The notes under the pieces were generated by a model, which saw only the letters and a program-made list of their open reading frames with translations, was not told the origin of the DNA and did no database searches. Positions 32,980 through 40,209 of a stretch of DNA of 64,000 nucleotides are shown in pieces. How positions within the stretch are numbered: the stretch's first letter is position 1; each line of letters starts with the position of its first letter. Location of the stretch: assembly GCA_051747385.1 (NCBI GenBank), contig JBNJGB010000006.1:124001-188000 (forward strand), given 5' to 3'. The position numbers and the translations under genes are program-made. This DNA is from JBNJGB01 sp051747385 (lineage in GTDB: Bacteria; Myxococcota_A; UBA9042; PHBI01; JACKFB01).

Positions 32980-33366
32980 TCAGCGCTCCAGGGAGGACCA
33001 GTGTGCGATCTCGGAGACGAACACGAAGAGGAAGGCGGCCACGGCCGCCAGGGCCGCGATCCGCACCAACCAGCGAACCACGCCGGGTCTTCCGAGGCGC
33101 TGCGCGATCCCCGGAACCCGGGCCACGGACCAGGCGAGCAGGGAGGCGACGGTGCCGTTCAGCAGCACGCCATAGTAGCCCATGATGACGGCGCCCTCGG
33201 GCGGGTCGTACGTCCAGCGCTCGACGACCGGGAGATAGCGGACGGCCGGGAGGACGCCGCTGTAGCTGGCCAGGTAGACCCCGAGGCCGACCAGGAAGGC
33301 CACCAGGAGCGCCGGCCCGTCCGGGTGGACGGTGACGTGATCGGGGGGCGGGGTCTTCGGGCTCAT
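32980..33366 (-). CDS. Three-helix membrane protein
   Basis: A 128-residue integral membrane protein of unknown function. Hydrophobic segments are ALLVAFLVGLGVYLASYSGV, MGYYGVLLNGTVASLLAWSVA and IAALAAVAAFLFVFVSEIAHW. A proline-rich cytoplasmic start (MSPKTPPPDH) precedes them. Its ATG at 33366 overlaps the stop of the upstream membrane-protein gene as ATGA, so the two are translationally coupled and probably form one complex (inference). No family was recognised. Confidence 0.6.
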   Translation of the reverse strand: MSPKTPPPDHVTVHPDGPALLVAFLVGLGVYLASYSGVLPAVRYLPVVERWTYDPPEGAVIMGYYGVLLNGTVASLLAWSVARVPGIAQRLGRPGVVRWLVRIAALAAVAAFLFVFVSEIAHWSSLER

Positions 33367-33824
33367 ACGGGTCGGATGGCGGTGAGCGCGAGGCCGACCA
33401 GGACGGCCCAGACGACGGCCGCGGCCAGCAGGACGCTCAGCAGGTGGTACAGGGCGCTGTCCAGCGGAGGCACGTGGTCCCGGGCCAGCCGCGCGCTCGT
33501 CGGCACGAGGTAGGCGAGCATCAGGGTGCCGAGCCCCAGCCAGTGCTCCTTGATCTCGAAGAGGCTGGTCGCCAGGGGGAGGTTCGCGTCGAGGGAGGCC
33601 GCCCGGACGTCCACGCGGAAGGTCGGGTAGATCCACAGGCCGAGGCCCAGGGTGATGATCCAGGCGACCCCGATGATCTTCGGATAGAGGCGCTGGAGCC
33701 GCAGGTTCACCTTGCGGCCCTGGATCCAGTGGCGCCACGCGAGGATCCCGTTGTGGATGGAGGCGCCCGCCAGGACGCCCGCCGCCACGGCGTGGAGCAG
33801 CAGGAGGAGCTTGACCCAGGTCAA
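33363..33824 (-). CDS. Four-helix, histidine-bearing membrane protein
   Basis: A 153-residue protein with about four transmembrane helices: LLLLLHAVAAGVLAGASIH, IIGVAWIITLGLGLWIY, WLGLGTLMLAYLVPTSA and LLSVLLAAAVVWAVLVGL. Histidines recur at helix ends (LLHAV, ASIHNG, WRHW, KEHWLG, YHLL), which is compatible with b-type haem ligation as in HemJ/CopD-like proteins. That is an inference from composition, not a family match. It is coupled downstream to the three-helix protein and follows the SDR gene by 13 bp, in a four-gene operon. Confidence 0.6.
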   Translation of the reverse strand: MTWVKLLLLLHAVAAGVLAGASIHNGILAWRHWIQGRKVNLRLQRLYPKIIGVAWIITLGLGLWIYPTFRVDVRAASLDANLPLATSLFEIKEHWLGLGTLMLAYLVPTSARLARDHVPPLDSALYHLLSVLLAAAVVWAVLVGLALTAIRPV

Positions 33825-33837
33825 CCGGCCTCTCCTC

Positions 33838-34638
33838 TCAGGATCCCATGTCCATGAAGCGGGCGGCCATGGCAGCGTTGAGCCGCCGCGGGCCGAGGCG
33901 CGTCATGAAGGCCATGACCTTGTTGAACCAGCCCGGGACCACGCTCGGCTTCCCGGCGGCCATGGCGTCCAGGCCCGCCCGCACGACCTCGTCGGCGTCC
34001 TGGAAGGCCAGGCGATCCCGGAAGCCGCTCGTACCCGACATGCCGGCCACGTCCAGGAACTCCGTGCGGGTGGGGCCGGGGTTCAAGACCGTCGCCCGGA
34101 CCTTCGTGCCGCGAAGCTCGTAGGCCAGGGCCTCCGTGAAGTCCCGCACGAAGGACTTGGTCGCGGCGTAGACGGCGAAGCCGGGCACGGGCTGGTACGA
34201 CGCCGTGGAGCCCACGTTGAGGATGTAGCCCGGACGCCCACGCTCGATCATGTGGAGCGCGAAGCGGTGGCTCAGCTCCACGAGGGCCTCCATGTTGAGC
34301 CGCATCATCGCCCGCTGGCGGTCCAGGGGCCCGTCCACGAACTGCTCGTACAGACCGAAGCCCGCGTTGTTGACCAGGACGTCCACCTGGGCGCCCCCCG
34401 CCGTGGCCTCCTCGAAGAGCCGCCGGGGACCATCGTCGTCGGCCAGGTCCAGCGCGACCACCGTCGCCTCGACGCCGTGGCTCCGGCGCAGGTCCTCGGC
34501 AAGCTCCGCGAGGCGCTCCTCGCGCCGCGCGGTCAGCACCACCTCCGCGCCGTCCGCCGCGAGCCGGCGGGCGAACTCCTCGCCCAGGCCGCTGGACGCG
34601 CCCGTGATCACGGCCCGCATCCCCTTCCACTGCGCCAT
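33838..34638 (-). CDS. Classical short-chain dehydrogenase/reductase
   Basis: A 266-residue SDR of the YqjQ/DltE-like classical group. The cofactor loop GASSGLGEEF (13-22) with a following basic TARREER favours NADPH. The NNAGFG motif, catalytic Ser of GSTAS and YAATK (Tyr and Lys present) are intact, so it should be an active carbonyl or alcohol oxidoreductase. The substrate is unknown. A start at the ATG 34638, behind GGGGAGGAGGGCGACC, is preferred over longer readings. It is the first gene of an operon with two small membrane proteins and a CAP protein. Confidence 0.9.
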   Translation of the reverse strand: MAQWKGMRAVITGASSGLGEEFARRLAADGAEVVLTARREERLAELAEDLRRSHGVEATVVALDLADDDGPRRLFEEATAGGAQVDVLVNNAGFGLYEQFVDGPLDRQRAMMRLNMEALVELSHRFALHMIERGRPGYILNVGSTASYQPVPGFAVYAATKSFVRDFTEALAYELRGTKVRATVLNPGPTRTEFLDVAGMSGTSGFRDRLAFQDADEVVRAGLDAMAAGKPSVVPGWFNKVMAFMTRLGPRRLNAAMAARFMDMGS

Positions 34639-34691
34639 GGTCGCCCTCCTCCCCGGTGTGCGGGACGGATACCAACCCGCACGCCCCGAGG

Positions 34692-34727
34692 CAATGGGGT
34701 CAAGCCTACTCATTTCTCACTTTTCGA
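34692..34727. repeat. REP-like GGGGTCAAG...TTTCTCACTTTTC sequence
   Basis: AT-richer 36-bp stretch between the Rieske stop and the SDR start. CAATGGGGTCAAGCC followed by a pyrimidine-rich CATTTCTCACTTTTCG resembles scattered repeats associated with REP/RAYT-type elements in other genomes. Only one copy was noticed in this window. Confidence 0.3.
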
Positions 34728-34733
34728 CGCTGG

Positions 34734-35816
34734 TCAGACCTCCATCCGCACGCGCTTGACCTCCTCCATGCCCTCCACCTCGCGTCGCTCGCCGCGCTCC
34801 GCCTGCCGGAGGAGGCGCCGAATCCAGCCGCCGAGGGTGTCCAGGTCCGTCGAGGCGTACTGCTCGCCGCCGAAGCGGCGGATGGTCTCCGTCTGCTGCC
34901 GGAGGATCCAGGCGTCCTGGCGGAAGATCCACAGGGCCACGGGCGTGAGGATCGGCCGTATCAGCCAGGCGGGGATGCGGAGCCGGAAGCTCACCGTGGC
35001 GTAGAGCGTGGTCCGGAAGTCCGCGTTGGGCGTCCCGATGGCCGAGACCAGCAGGTGGGCGTCGTCGCCGATGCGGTACTCCACCTCGGCCACCGAGGGC
35101 AGGCGGAAGCGGTCCCAGTGCTGCACGACGCCGCCGCCCGGGGCGAGGATGCGCCCCGCGATGCCGGACGGGCGTGGCTCGCCGACGTACTCGCACTCCA
35201 CGACGTCCGACCCGCGCCGGACGACGGCCTCGATCTCGTTCCGCTCGCCGGAGCCCCGGAACAACCCGGCGTGCAGATAGGCCGTGTGTGGCACGTCCAG
35301 GGCGTTCTCGATCGTCGCGTGCAGCGTGGCGTCGGCCCGCACCACCTGCTGGACGGAGGCATACCCCCTCTCGCCCAGGTGCGGCGGCCGATAGGGCTCC
35401 GACTCCGGCTCCACGTCGGGCGTCGCGTAGATCCACACGTAGCCGTCCTGCTCCCGCGTGGCGAAGGCCGGCGCCCGGCGGCCCGGGCTCTCGGCCGCGC
35501 CGCACAACCCCGGCACGTGGCGGCAGATCCCCGCGCCGTCGAACTCCCAGCCGTGATAGCGGCACTGGAGGCGCCCCTCCGCCACGCGCCCGAGGGACAG
35601 CGGGACGTTCCGGTGCGGACAGCGATCCAGGAGCGCCGCCGGCGCGCCGTCCCCGCCCCGGAAGAGCACCAGCGGGATCCCGAGCACCTCCCGCTTCAGC
35701 GGCTTGCGCTTCAGCTCCCGCGAGGTGCAGGCGACGTACCAGGCGTCCTCGATCCGCGCCACCGACACGTTCGGCTTCGTCTCCGGGGGCGTCAGCGTCG
35801 GCACCAGGTCGTTCAT
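34734..35816 (-). CDS. Rieske non-haem iron oxygenase, alpha-subunit type
   Basis: A 360-residue oxygenase of the VanA/PaO/CAO-like branch. The Rieske [2Fe-2S] cluster ligands are Cys66-x-His68 and Cys85-x2-His88 (CPHRN...CRYHGW). The mononuclear iron site is D174-x2-H177-x4-H182 in NALDVPHTAYLH. All ligands are intact, so a hydroxylase or demethylase with a separate reductase is expected. Such enzymes act on aromatic acids, chlorophyll catabolites or sterols; the substrate cannot be assigned. The ATG at 35816 lies six bases after a TATACT -10, suggesting a leaderless mRNA. Divergent from the Uma2 gene. No ferredoxin or reductase gene is adjacent. Confidence 0.92.
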   Translation of the reverse strand: MNDLVPTLTPPETKPNVSVARIEDAWYVACTSRELKRKPLKREVLGIPLVLFRGGDGAPAALLDRCPHRNVPLSLGRVAEGRLQCRYHGWEFDGAGICRHVPGLCGAAESPGRRAPAFATREQDGYVWIYATPDVEPESEPYRPPHLGERGYASVQQVVRADATLHATIENALDVPHTAYLHAGLFRGSGERNEIEAVVRRGSDVVECEYVGEPRPSGIAGRILAPGGGVVQHWDRFRLPSVAEVEYRIGDDAHLLVSAIGTPNADFRTTLYATVSFRLRIPAWLIRPILTPVALWIFRQDAWILRQQTETIRRFGGEQYASTDLDTLGGWIRRLLRQAERGERREVEGMEEVKRVRMEV

Positions 35817-35822
35817 GGCCCC

Positions 35823-35828
35823 AGTATA
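35823..35828 (-). promoter_or_regulatory. -10 element for a leaderless Rieske-oxygenase transcript
   Basis: On the minus strand TATACT is followed by GGGGCC and then the ATG at 35816. With usual -10 to start-site spacing, transcription would begin at the start codon. No good -35 is visible. Confidence 0.45.
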
Positions 35829-35838
35829 CCGCCCGCGC

Positions 35839-35867
35839 TTGTGGTCGGCCGCCCCCACCCCGATAAT
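35839..35867 (+). promoter_or_regulatory. Promoter for a leaderless Uma2 transcript
   Basis: TTGTGG (35839-35844), a 17-bp spacer and GATAAT (35862-35867) lie six bases before the ATG at 35874. Transcription start and start codon would coincide. Confidence 0.55.
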
Positions 35868-35873
35868 CGGCCC

Positions 35874-36458
35874 ATGGCGCACGCGGGACATCCCGGAGCC
35901 GAGACCGGCCCCTACACCTGGGACGACTTCGTAGCCCTCGAGGAGGACGATCCGCGCGAGCTGTTCGAAGGCTGGCTGGAGGAGGTGGACGTGCCGACCG
36001 AGCAGCACGAGTTCGTCGTCGCCCTGCTCGTGCACTTCCTCGTCGCCTGGGCGCGTCCACGCCGCGCCGGCCGCGTCCACGCTTCGGGCTACAAGGTCCG
36101 CGTGTCCGAGCGGCGGGGCGTCATGCCGGACGTCCAGTTCTACCGCAAGGACAACCCGGCTCGCCTGGGAGCCCAGGGCCTCGAGCAGGGGCGACCGGAC
36201 CTCGCGGTGGAGGTGATCTCACCCACCAGCCGGCAGCGGGACCGCGTCGAGAAGCTCCGCTACTACGCGTCCATCGGCGTCCCCGAGTACTGGATCGTGG
36301 ATCCCGAGGGCCACACGCTCCAGCGCCTCGTGCTCGAGGGCGAGCGATACACCATCGCCGACGCGCTGGGCGGTGACGACACGTTCCGCCCGGACTCCTT
36401 CGAGGGGCTCGAGATCCCGCTGTCGGAGCTCTGGGAGCAGCCCGGCGCCGACGGGTAG
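35874..36458 (+). CDS. Uma2-family (DUF820) putative endonuclease
   Basis: A 194-residue protein of the PD-(D/E)XK-like Uma2 family. Landmarks are the N-terminal YTWDDFVALEEDDPRELFEGWLEE, MPDVQFYR (active-site Asp), LAVEVISPTSRQRDRVEKLRYYASIGVPEYWIVDPE (Glu...Lys and the PEYWIVDP signature) and a C-terminal strand with FEGLEIPLSELW. All are the usual family positions, so the nuclease fold is intact. The biological role of Uma2 proteins is not established; they multiply in genomes with complex life styles. The ATG at 35874 fits the leaderless promoter. Convergent with murI. Confidence 0.9.
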   Translation: MAHAGHPGAETGPYTWDDFVALEEDDPRELFEGWLEEVDVPTEQHEFVVALLVHFLVAWARPRRAGRVHASGYKVRVSERRGVMPDVQFYRKDNPARLGAQGLEQGRPDLAVEVISPTSRQRDRVEKLRYYASIGVPEYWIVDPEGHTLQRLVLEGERYTIADALGGDDTFRPDSFEGLEIPLSELWEQPGADG

Positions 36459-36473
36459 GCGCCCCGGGGAGAG

Positions 36474-37286
36474 CTACAGGTCGACGGCGGTGACGGCGGT
36501 GACGTCGGCGGTGGGGAAGAAGGTCCGGCCGACCCGGGCGAAGCGCTCCGGCGCGTCCGTGCAGAAAAACGAGCGCCGGCCGGCGCGCTCGGGGGCGGCG
36601 AGGCCGCGGTCCTCGAGGAGGTCCGAGAGCTCGGTGGTGACCGCCTCGGCGGAGTCGACCAGGATCAGGTCGTCCCGGCCGAAGGACTCCGCCAGGACGC
36701 GGCGGACCATGTCCTTGAACACGGGATAGTGCGTGCACCCCAGGACCAGGGTGTCCACGCCTGCCAGGACGAAGGGCTCCAGGTACGTCTCCAGGGTCAG
36801 CCGCGCGACCTCGTGCTCCACCCAGCCCTCCTCGGCCAGGGGCACGAGCAGGGGCCAGGGCCGGGCGACGATCTCCACGTCCTCCCGGAGCGCCCGGACG
36901 GCGTCGTGATAGGCGCCCGAGCGGATGGTGGCCTCGGTGCCGGCGATGCCCACGTGGCCCGTGCGGGTGGCCGCCGCGGCGGCCCGGGCCCCCGGCTCCA
37001 CCACGCCGATGACGGGGAGCTCCGTGAGGGCGCGCAGCCTCGGGATGGCGTAGGCCGACGCCGTGTTGCAGGCCACGACGACGGCCTTGACGGGGTAGCG
37101 GAGGAGGACCTCCGTGGCGCGCTCGGCGTACCGAGTGACCGTGGTGGCGCTCTTGGTGCCGTAGGGCAGGCGCGCCGTGTCGCCCAGGTAGATGATGTCC
37201 TCGTGGGGGAGGCGGCGGGCGATCTCGGCCGCCACCGTGAGCCCGCCGATGCCCGAGTCGAAGATGCCGATGGCCGCGCGGTGCAT
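36474..37286 (-). CDS. murI: Glutamate racemase
   Basis: A 270-residue cofactor-independent racemase that makes D-glutamate for peptidoglycan. FDSGIGGLTV at the N-terminus, the two catalytic cysteines Cys73 (VACNTAS) and Cys184 (LGCTHYP), and YLGDTARLPYG are all in place; length is normal. It begins four bases after the stop of the VKOR-DsbA fusion gene, so it is the last gene of an operon with a cytochrome c and a thiol-oxidation protein. That is an odd context for a cell-wall enzyme. GGGGAGTAGG precedes the ATG. Confidence 0.96.
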   Translation of the reverse strand: MHRAAIGIFDSGIGGLTVAAEIARRLPHEDIIYLGDTARLPYGTKSATTVTRYAERATEVLLRYPVKAVVVACNTASAYAIPRLRALTELPVIGVVEPGARAAAAATRTGHVGIAGTEATIRSGAYHDAVRALREDVEIVARPWPLLVPLAEEGWVEHEVARLTLETYLEPFVLAGVDTLVLGCTHYPVFKDMVRRVLAESFGRDDLILVDSAEAVTTELSDLLEDRGLAAPERAGRRSFFCTDAPERFARVGRTFFPTADVTAVTAVDL

Positions 37287-37290
37287 GGAC

Positions 37291-38490
37291 CTACTCCCCG
37301 GCGCCGCCGCCCTGGCCCAGGATCTCGTCGACCATGGCGTCCACGACGGGCGCGGGGCGGGCGCCGTCCACCCGGTGGCCGTCGACGAAGAAGATCGGGG
37401 TCCCGCGCACGCCGTGGTCCAGGCCGAGGACGATGTCGTCCTTCACCGCCCGGAGCGCGTCGTCCGAGTCGAGGCAGGCGCCATAGGCCTCCAGGTCCAT
37501 GCCCATGGCCTTCGCCTCGCCCTCGATGTCCTCGCGGGTCGCCGCCCCTCCCTGCTCGAAGAGCCAGGAGGCCATGGCGTCGAAGCGCTCCTGGCGGTGC
37601 GCGCACTCGGCCGCGACGGCCAGCCGGCAGGCGTCGCGGTGGAACGGGCGCTCCAGGGAGGGGTTGCAGGCGTCGTCCAGGGGGAAGTGCACGAAGGTCA
37701 CGCGCACCTCGCCGGGCCGCCCCTCGCGCACCTCGTGGAGGGCCTCCCAGAGGCTCCGGCAGTGGGGGCACTCCAGGTCGGCGAACTCGACGATGTGCAC
37801 CGGGGCGTCGTCGGGCCCGACGGTCGGGCGCTCCGCCACGTCCAGGGACACCGTCTCCGTCTCCTCGATGCCCTTCGCGCGCTCGAGCTGATCGGCGCGG
37901 TGCTCGGCCCGGGCCTCCAGGATGGGCTGCACGTAGGCCGCATAGCCGGCGCCCAGCGTCGCCAGGAAGACCAGCAGCGCCACCAGCCCCGGCCGGCGCA
38001 GGATCGCCCTGGGCGCGTTGCCCAGCGCCGACAGCAGGGGCTCACCCCTGCTCGCCCACGCCACGATCAGCATGGCGAGGTTCACCCCGTAGAGCACGGT
38101 GCAGTAGGGACAGAGCTGATCCTGGATGCGCAGGGTCACGTACGCCAGCAGCGCCGAGTACGCGACGGACCCTCCCGCGACGACCAGCAGCAGCCGGGCC
38201 ACGTCGCGGTCGTGGGGCCGCCGCATCCGCCAGACGCCGAGGACGGCGACGGCCAGGTAGCAGGCCAGGCCGATCAGCGAGATCGGCACGCCGGGAAGCT
38301 CTCCGCCGAGGCGGATCTCGCTCCAGGACGAGTAGCGGCTGATCTCGCAGCCCGCGCCGCGCTCGCAGATCCCCGTGGCGCCGGTCGGATCGACCTGGAA
38401 GACCAGGTGATCCCACGTCAGGAAGCCGGCATCCACCATCCCGCCCAGGGCGAGCACGAGCAGCAGGATCCCGGCGATGCGAGGCTTCAC
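37291..38490 (-). CDS. VKOR-DsbA fusion (disulphide-forming membrane protein)
   Basis: A 399-residue fusion that replaces the DsbB/DsbA pair. The N-terminal vitamin-K-epoxide-reductase domain (about 1-180, several helices) has the periplasmic loop cysteines Cys42 and Cys48 and the quinone-facing CPYC at 127-130. After the last helix a thioredoxin-like DsbA domain carries CPHC at 241-244 (FADLECPHCRSL) and the cis-Pro loop GVRGTPIFFVDG. All redox cysteines are present. It should oxidise exported proteins and pass electrons to quinone. The GTG start at 38490 overlaps the cytochrome c stop (GTGA), and murI follows by four bases. Confidence 0.93.
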   Translation of the reverse strand: MKPRIAGILLLVLALGGMVDAGFLTWDHLVFQVDPTGATGICERGAGCEISRYSSWSEIRLGGELPGVPISLIGLACYLAVAVLGVWRMRRPHDRDVARLLLVVAGGSVAYSALLAYVTLRIQDQLCPYCTVLYGVNLAMLIVAWASRGEPLLSALGNAPRAILRRPGLVALLVFLATLGAGYAAYVQPILEARAEHRADQLERAKGIEETETVSLDVAERPTVGPDDAPVHIVEFADLECPHCRSLWEALHEVREGRPGEVRVTFVHFPLDDACNPSLERPFHRDACRLAVAAECAHRQERFDAMASWLFEQGGAATREDIEGEAKAMGMDLEAYGACLDSDDALRAVKDDIVLGLDHGVRGTPIFFVDGHRVDGARPAPVVDAMVDEILGQGGGAGE

Positions 38491-38942
38491 CGCTCCTCTC
38501 CCCCGTAGCCCGGCGCGGGGGTAGGCGTCGGCGCCGCCTCCTGGAGCGACCGCACGTAGGCGATCACGTCGCGCAGCTGGGGTTCGGACAGGGGCACGGG
38601 GGGCATGTTCGGCGGTCGACCCTCGACGATGATGCGAGCCAGATCCTCGTCGGACCACTTCTCGTGCCACACCCGGCTCGTGAAGTCGACGTCCACCGCC
38701 GCGGTGGTCTCGGTCCCCTCGCCTCCGGGGCCGTGACACTTCGCGCAGTTGGCCTGATAGAGCACGCGCCCCTGATCGAGGTCCGCGTCACCGCGCTGCA
38801 GGCCGCTGTGGAACATGGCCTCGCTGCACTGGCCCGCGGGGACGCAGCGTGCGACCGGCTCGTGGCCCACCGAGCCCTGCTTGCAGGCGGCCAGGAGGAG
38901 CACGAAGCCGATGGTGACCGAACTGGTGAACAATCGCCCCAT
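38487..38942 (-). CDS. Lipid-anchored mono-haem cytochrome c
   Basis: A 151-residue class I c-type cytochrome. The signal peptide ends in the lipobox LLAAC (Cys20), so it is membrane tethered. Haem attachment is CAKCH at 66-70. The distal axial Met is likely Met113 in PPNMPPVP, followed by the usual final helix LRDVIAYVRSLQ. A Pro/Thr-rich tail ends the protein. It would carry electrons in the periplasm, perhaps from the quinone pool; coupling by GTGA overlap to VKOR-DsbA hints at a link with disulphide formation (inference). Confidence 0.92.
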   Translation of the reverse strand: MGRLFTSSVTIGFVLLLAACKQGSVGHEPVARCVPAGQCSEAMFHSGLQRGDADLDQGRVLYQANCAKCHGPGGEGTETTAAVDVDFTSRVWHEKWSDEDLARIIVEGRPPNMPPVPLSEPQLRDVIAYVRSLQEAAPTPTPAPGYGGEER

Positions 38943-38974
38943 GACGGCCGGCGGAGTACCACGCGCCCGTCCCG

Positions 38975-39163
38975 TCAGCAACACGTCGGCCCCGGGAATC
39001 GGCGGACGCGCACATGTCCCGTGGCGCAGAGGTGTTCGCCCACCTGGATCGTGACCTCGTAGCGATCGTCGCCCTCGGCCGTCGCCACGAACGTCGCCGT
39101 ATCCCCCGGCCGGAGCTCCTCGCGAAAGGCGAAGCGATCCCAGGCGACATGTTCCAGACGCTC
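38975..39163 (-). pseudogene. C-terminal fragment of a possible hotdog-fold protein
   Basis: The minus-strand frame from about 39163 to the stop at 38975-38977 reads ERLEHVAWDRFAFREELRPG and continues DTATFVATAEG, then GEHLCATGHVRVRRF. The LRPGDTATF pattern and the following strands resemble the C-terminal half of FabZ/MaoC-type hotdog proteins. No start codon with a ribosome-binding site is present, and sequence upstream changes character near 39150, so this is a truncated relic. Family assignment is tentative. Confidence 0.4.
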
Positions 39164-39358
39164 CGGCCCCTGGACTCGGTGGAGGGATCGGACACGGGGC
39201 TGGCGATGGTGCGGAAGATCGTGGGGGCGCCCGGAGGCCGGATCGCCGTGCGTTCGAGCGACGCCGGGTGTGGAACGGCGATCGCTTCACCCGGCGCGAG
39301 CGGTGGGACAGCCCCCGGGCGGGACCGGCGACTGAGCGCCCACGATTCCGCGCCTTAG
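39149..39358 (+). pseudogene. C-terminal fragment of a sensor histidine kinase
   Basis: The plus-strand frame from about 39149 reads MFQTLRPLDSVEGSD, then TGLAMVRKIV and GGRIAVRSS, ending at a stop at 39356-39358. This matches the end of a HATPase_c domain (F.TL.PRDEVEGSG.GLALVRKIVE..GGRI.V.S). The G2 box is altered (GSDTGLAM). Everything upstream (dimerisation domain, N and G1 boxes) is missing. Its break coincides with the break of the opposite-strand fragment. Confidence 0.65.
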
Positions 39359-39371
39359 ATGCGTGAATTCG

Positions 39372-39401
39372 TTGATCTTCCGGATCATGGCTGCCTAGGA
39401 T
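39372..39401 (+). promoter_or_regulatory. Promoter for a leaderless polysaccharide-deacetylase transcript
   Basis: TTGATC (39372-39377), an 18-bp spacer and TAGGAT (39396-39401) lie six bases before the ATG at 39408. No ribosome-binding site is present, which fits leaderless initiation. Confidence 0.5.
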
Positions 39402-39407
39402 GCGCGC

Positions 39408-40190
39408 ATGACGCGCGCGGACCGGCTCGCCCTCGTCTGGGCCGCTGTGACGGGGGCGCTTGCGGTGGCGATGGGCCCCTCCCTCCTCACGCTGGGGCTG
39501 CCGGCGGCCGTCTTCGCTGCGCTCCTGGCCGACGGCGTGGTCCGCCCGGCGTCGAGCGTCCTGGTGTCGACTCACACCCGGGGACGGCGGACGGGGCGCG
39601 GCGTGGCGATCACCTTCGACGACGGGCCCGACCCCGAGCACACGCCGGCCATCGCCGACGCCCTGGCGGACGCCGGAGCCAGGGCCACCTTCTTCTGCAT
39701 CGGCGAGCGCCTGGAGGCCCACCCGGACCTGGCCCGCCGCCTGGTCGAGGCCGGGCACGAGATCGGCAATCACTCCCACTCCCACCCGCGGACCCTGAAC
39801 TTCCGCGGCGTCGGCGCGATGGAGGAGGAGATCGCCCGGGGCGCCGACGCCGTGCAGGCCATCACGGACGAGAGGTCCGAGCCGCTCTATCGTCCCCCCG
39901 TCGGCCTGAAGAACCCTGCGCTGGCGAGGATCGCCCGCCGGCGGGGCCTGCGCGTGGTGACCTGGTCCCTCCACGGCCGCGACACGGGCCAGCGCGACGG
40001 CCGGGCCATCGCCGACCGGGTCCTGGAGCGGGTGCGGATCGGGGACATCGTGCTCCTCCACGACGGCTCCGACGCCGAGGGTGTGGATCGCTCGGCCACG
40101 GTGGAGGCCGTGCCCATCATCCTCGACGGCCTGGCCGCCCGCGGCCTCCGCAGCGTGACCGTCTCGGAGCTCCTGGCCCACCAGACGTGA
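39408..40190 (+). CDS. NodB-type polysaccharide deacetylase
   Basis: A 260-residue carbohydrate esterase family 4 enzyme. Two short hydrophobic helices (about 8-45) anchor it in the membrane. The NodB domain has TFDDGPDP (catalytic Asp71, metal Asp72), the metal pair His122 and His126 in NHSHSHP, RPPVGLKNP and the final LHDGS. All catalytic residues are present. It would remove acetyl groups from peptidoglycan or an exopolysaccharide such as poly-N-acetylglucosamine; the substrate is unknown. Start fixed by a leaderless-type promoter. Followed 19 bp later by the exonuclease gene. Confidence 0.93.
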   Translation: MTRADRLALVWAAVTGALAVAMGPSLLTLGLPAAVFAALLADGVVRPASSVLVSTHTRGRRTGRGVAITFDDGPDPEHTPAIADALADAGARATFFCIGERLEAHPDLARRLVEAGHEIGNHSHSHPRTLNFRGVGAMEEEIARGADAVQAITDERSEPLYRPPVGLKNPALARIARRRGLRVVTWSLHGRDTGQRDGRAIADRVLERVRIGDIVLLHDGSDAEGVDRSATVEAVPIILDGLAARGLRSVTVSELLAHQT

Positions 40191-40209
40191 CCCGCTGGGA
40201 GCACCGGAA

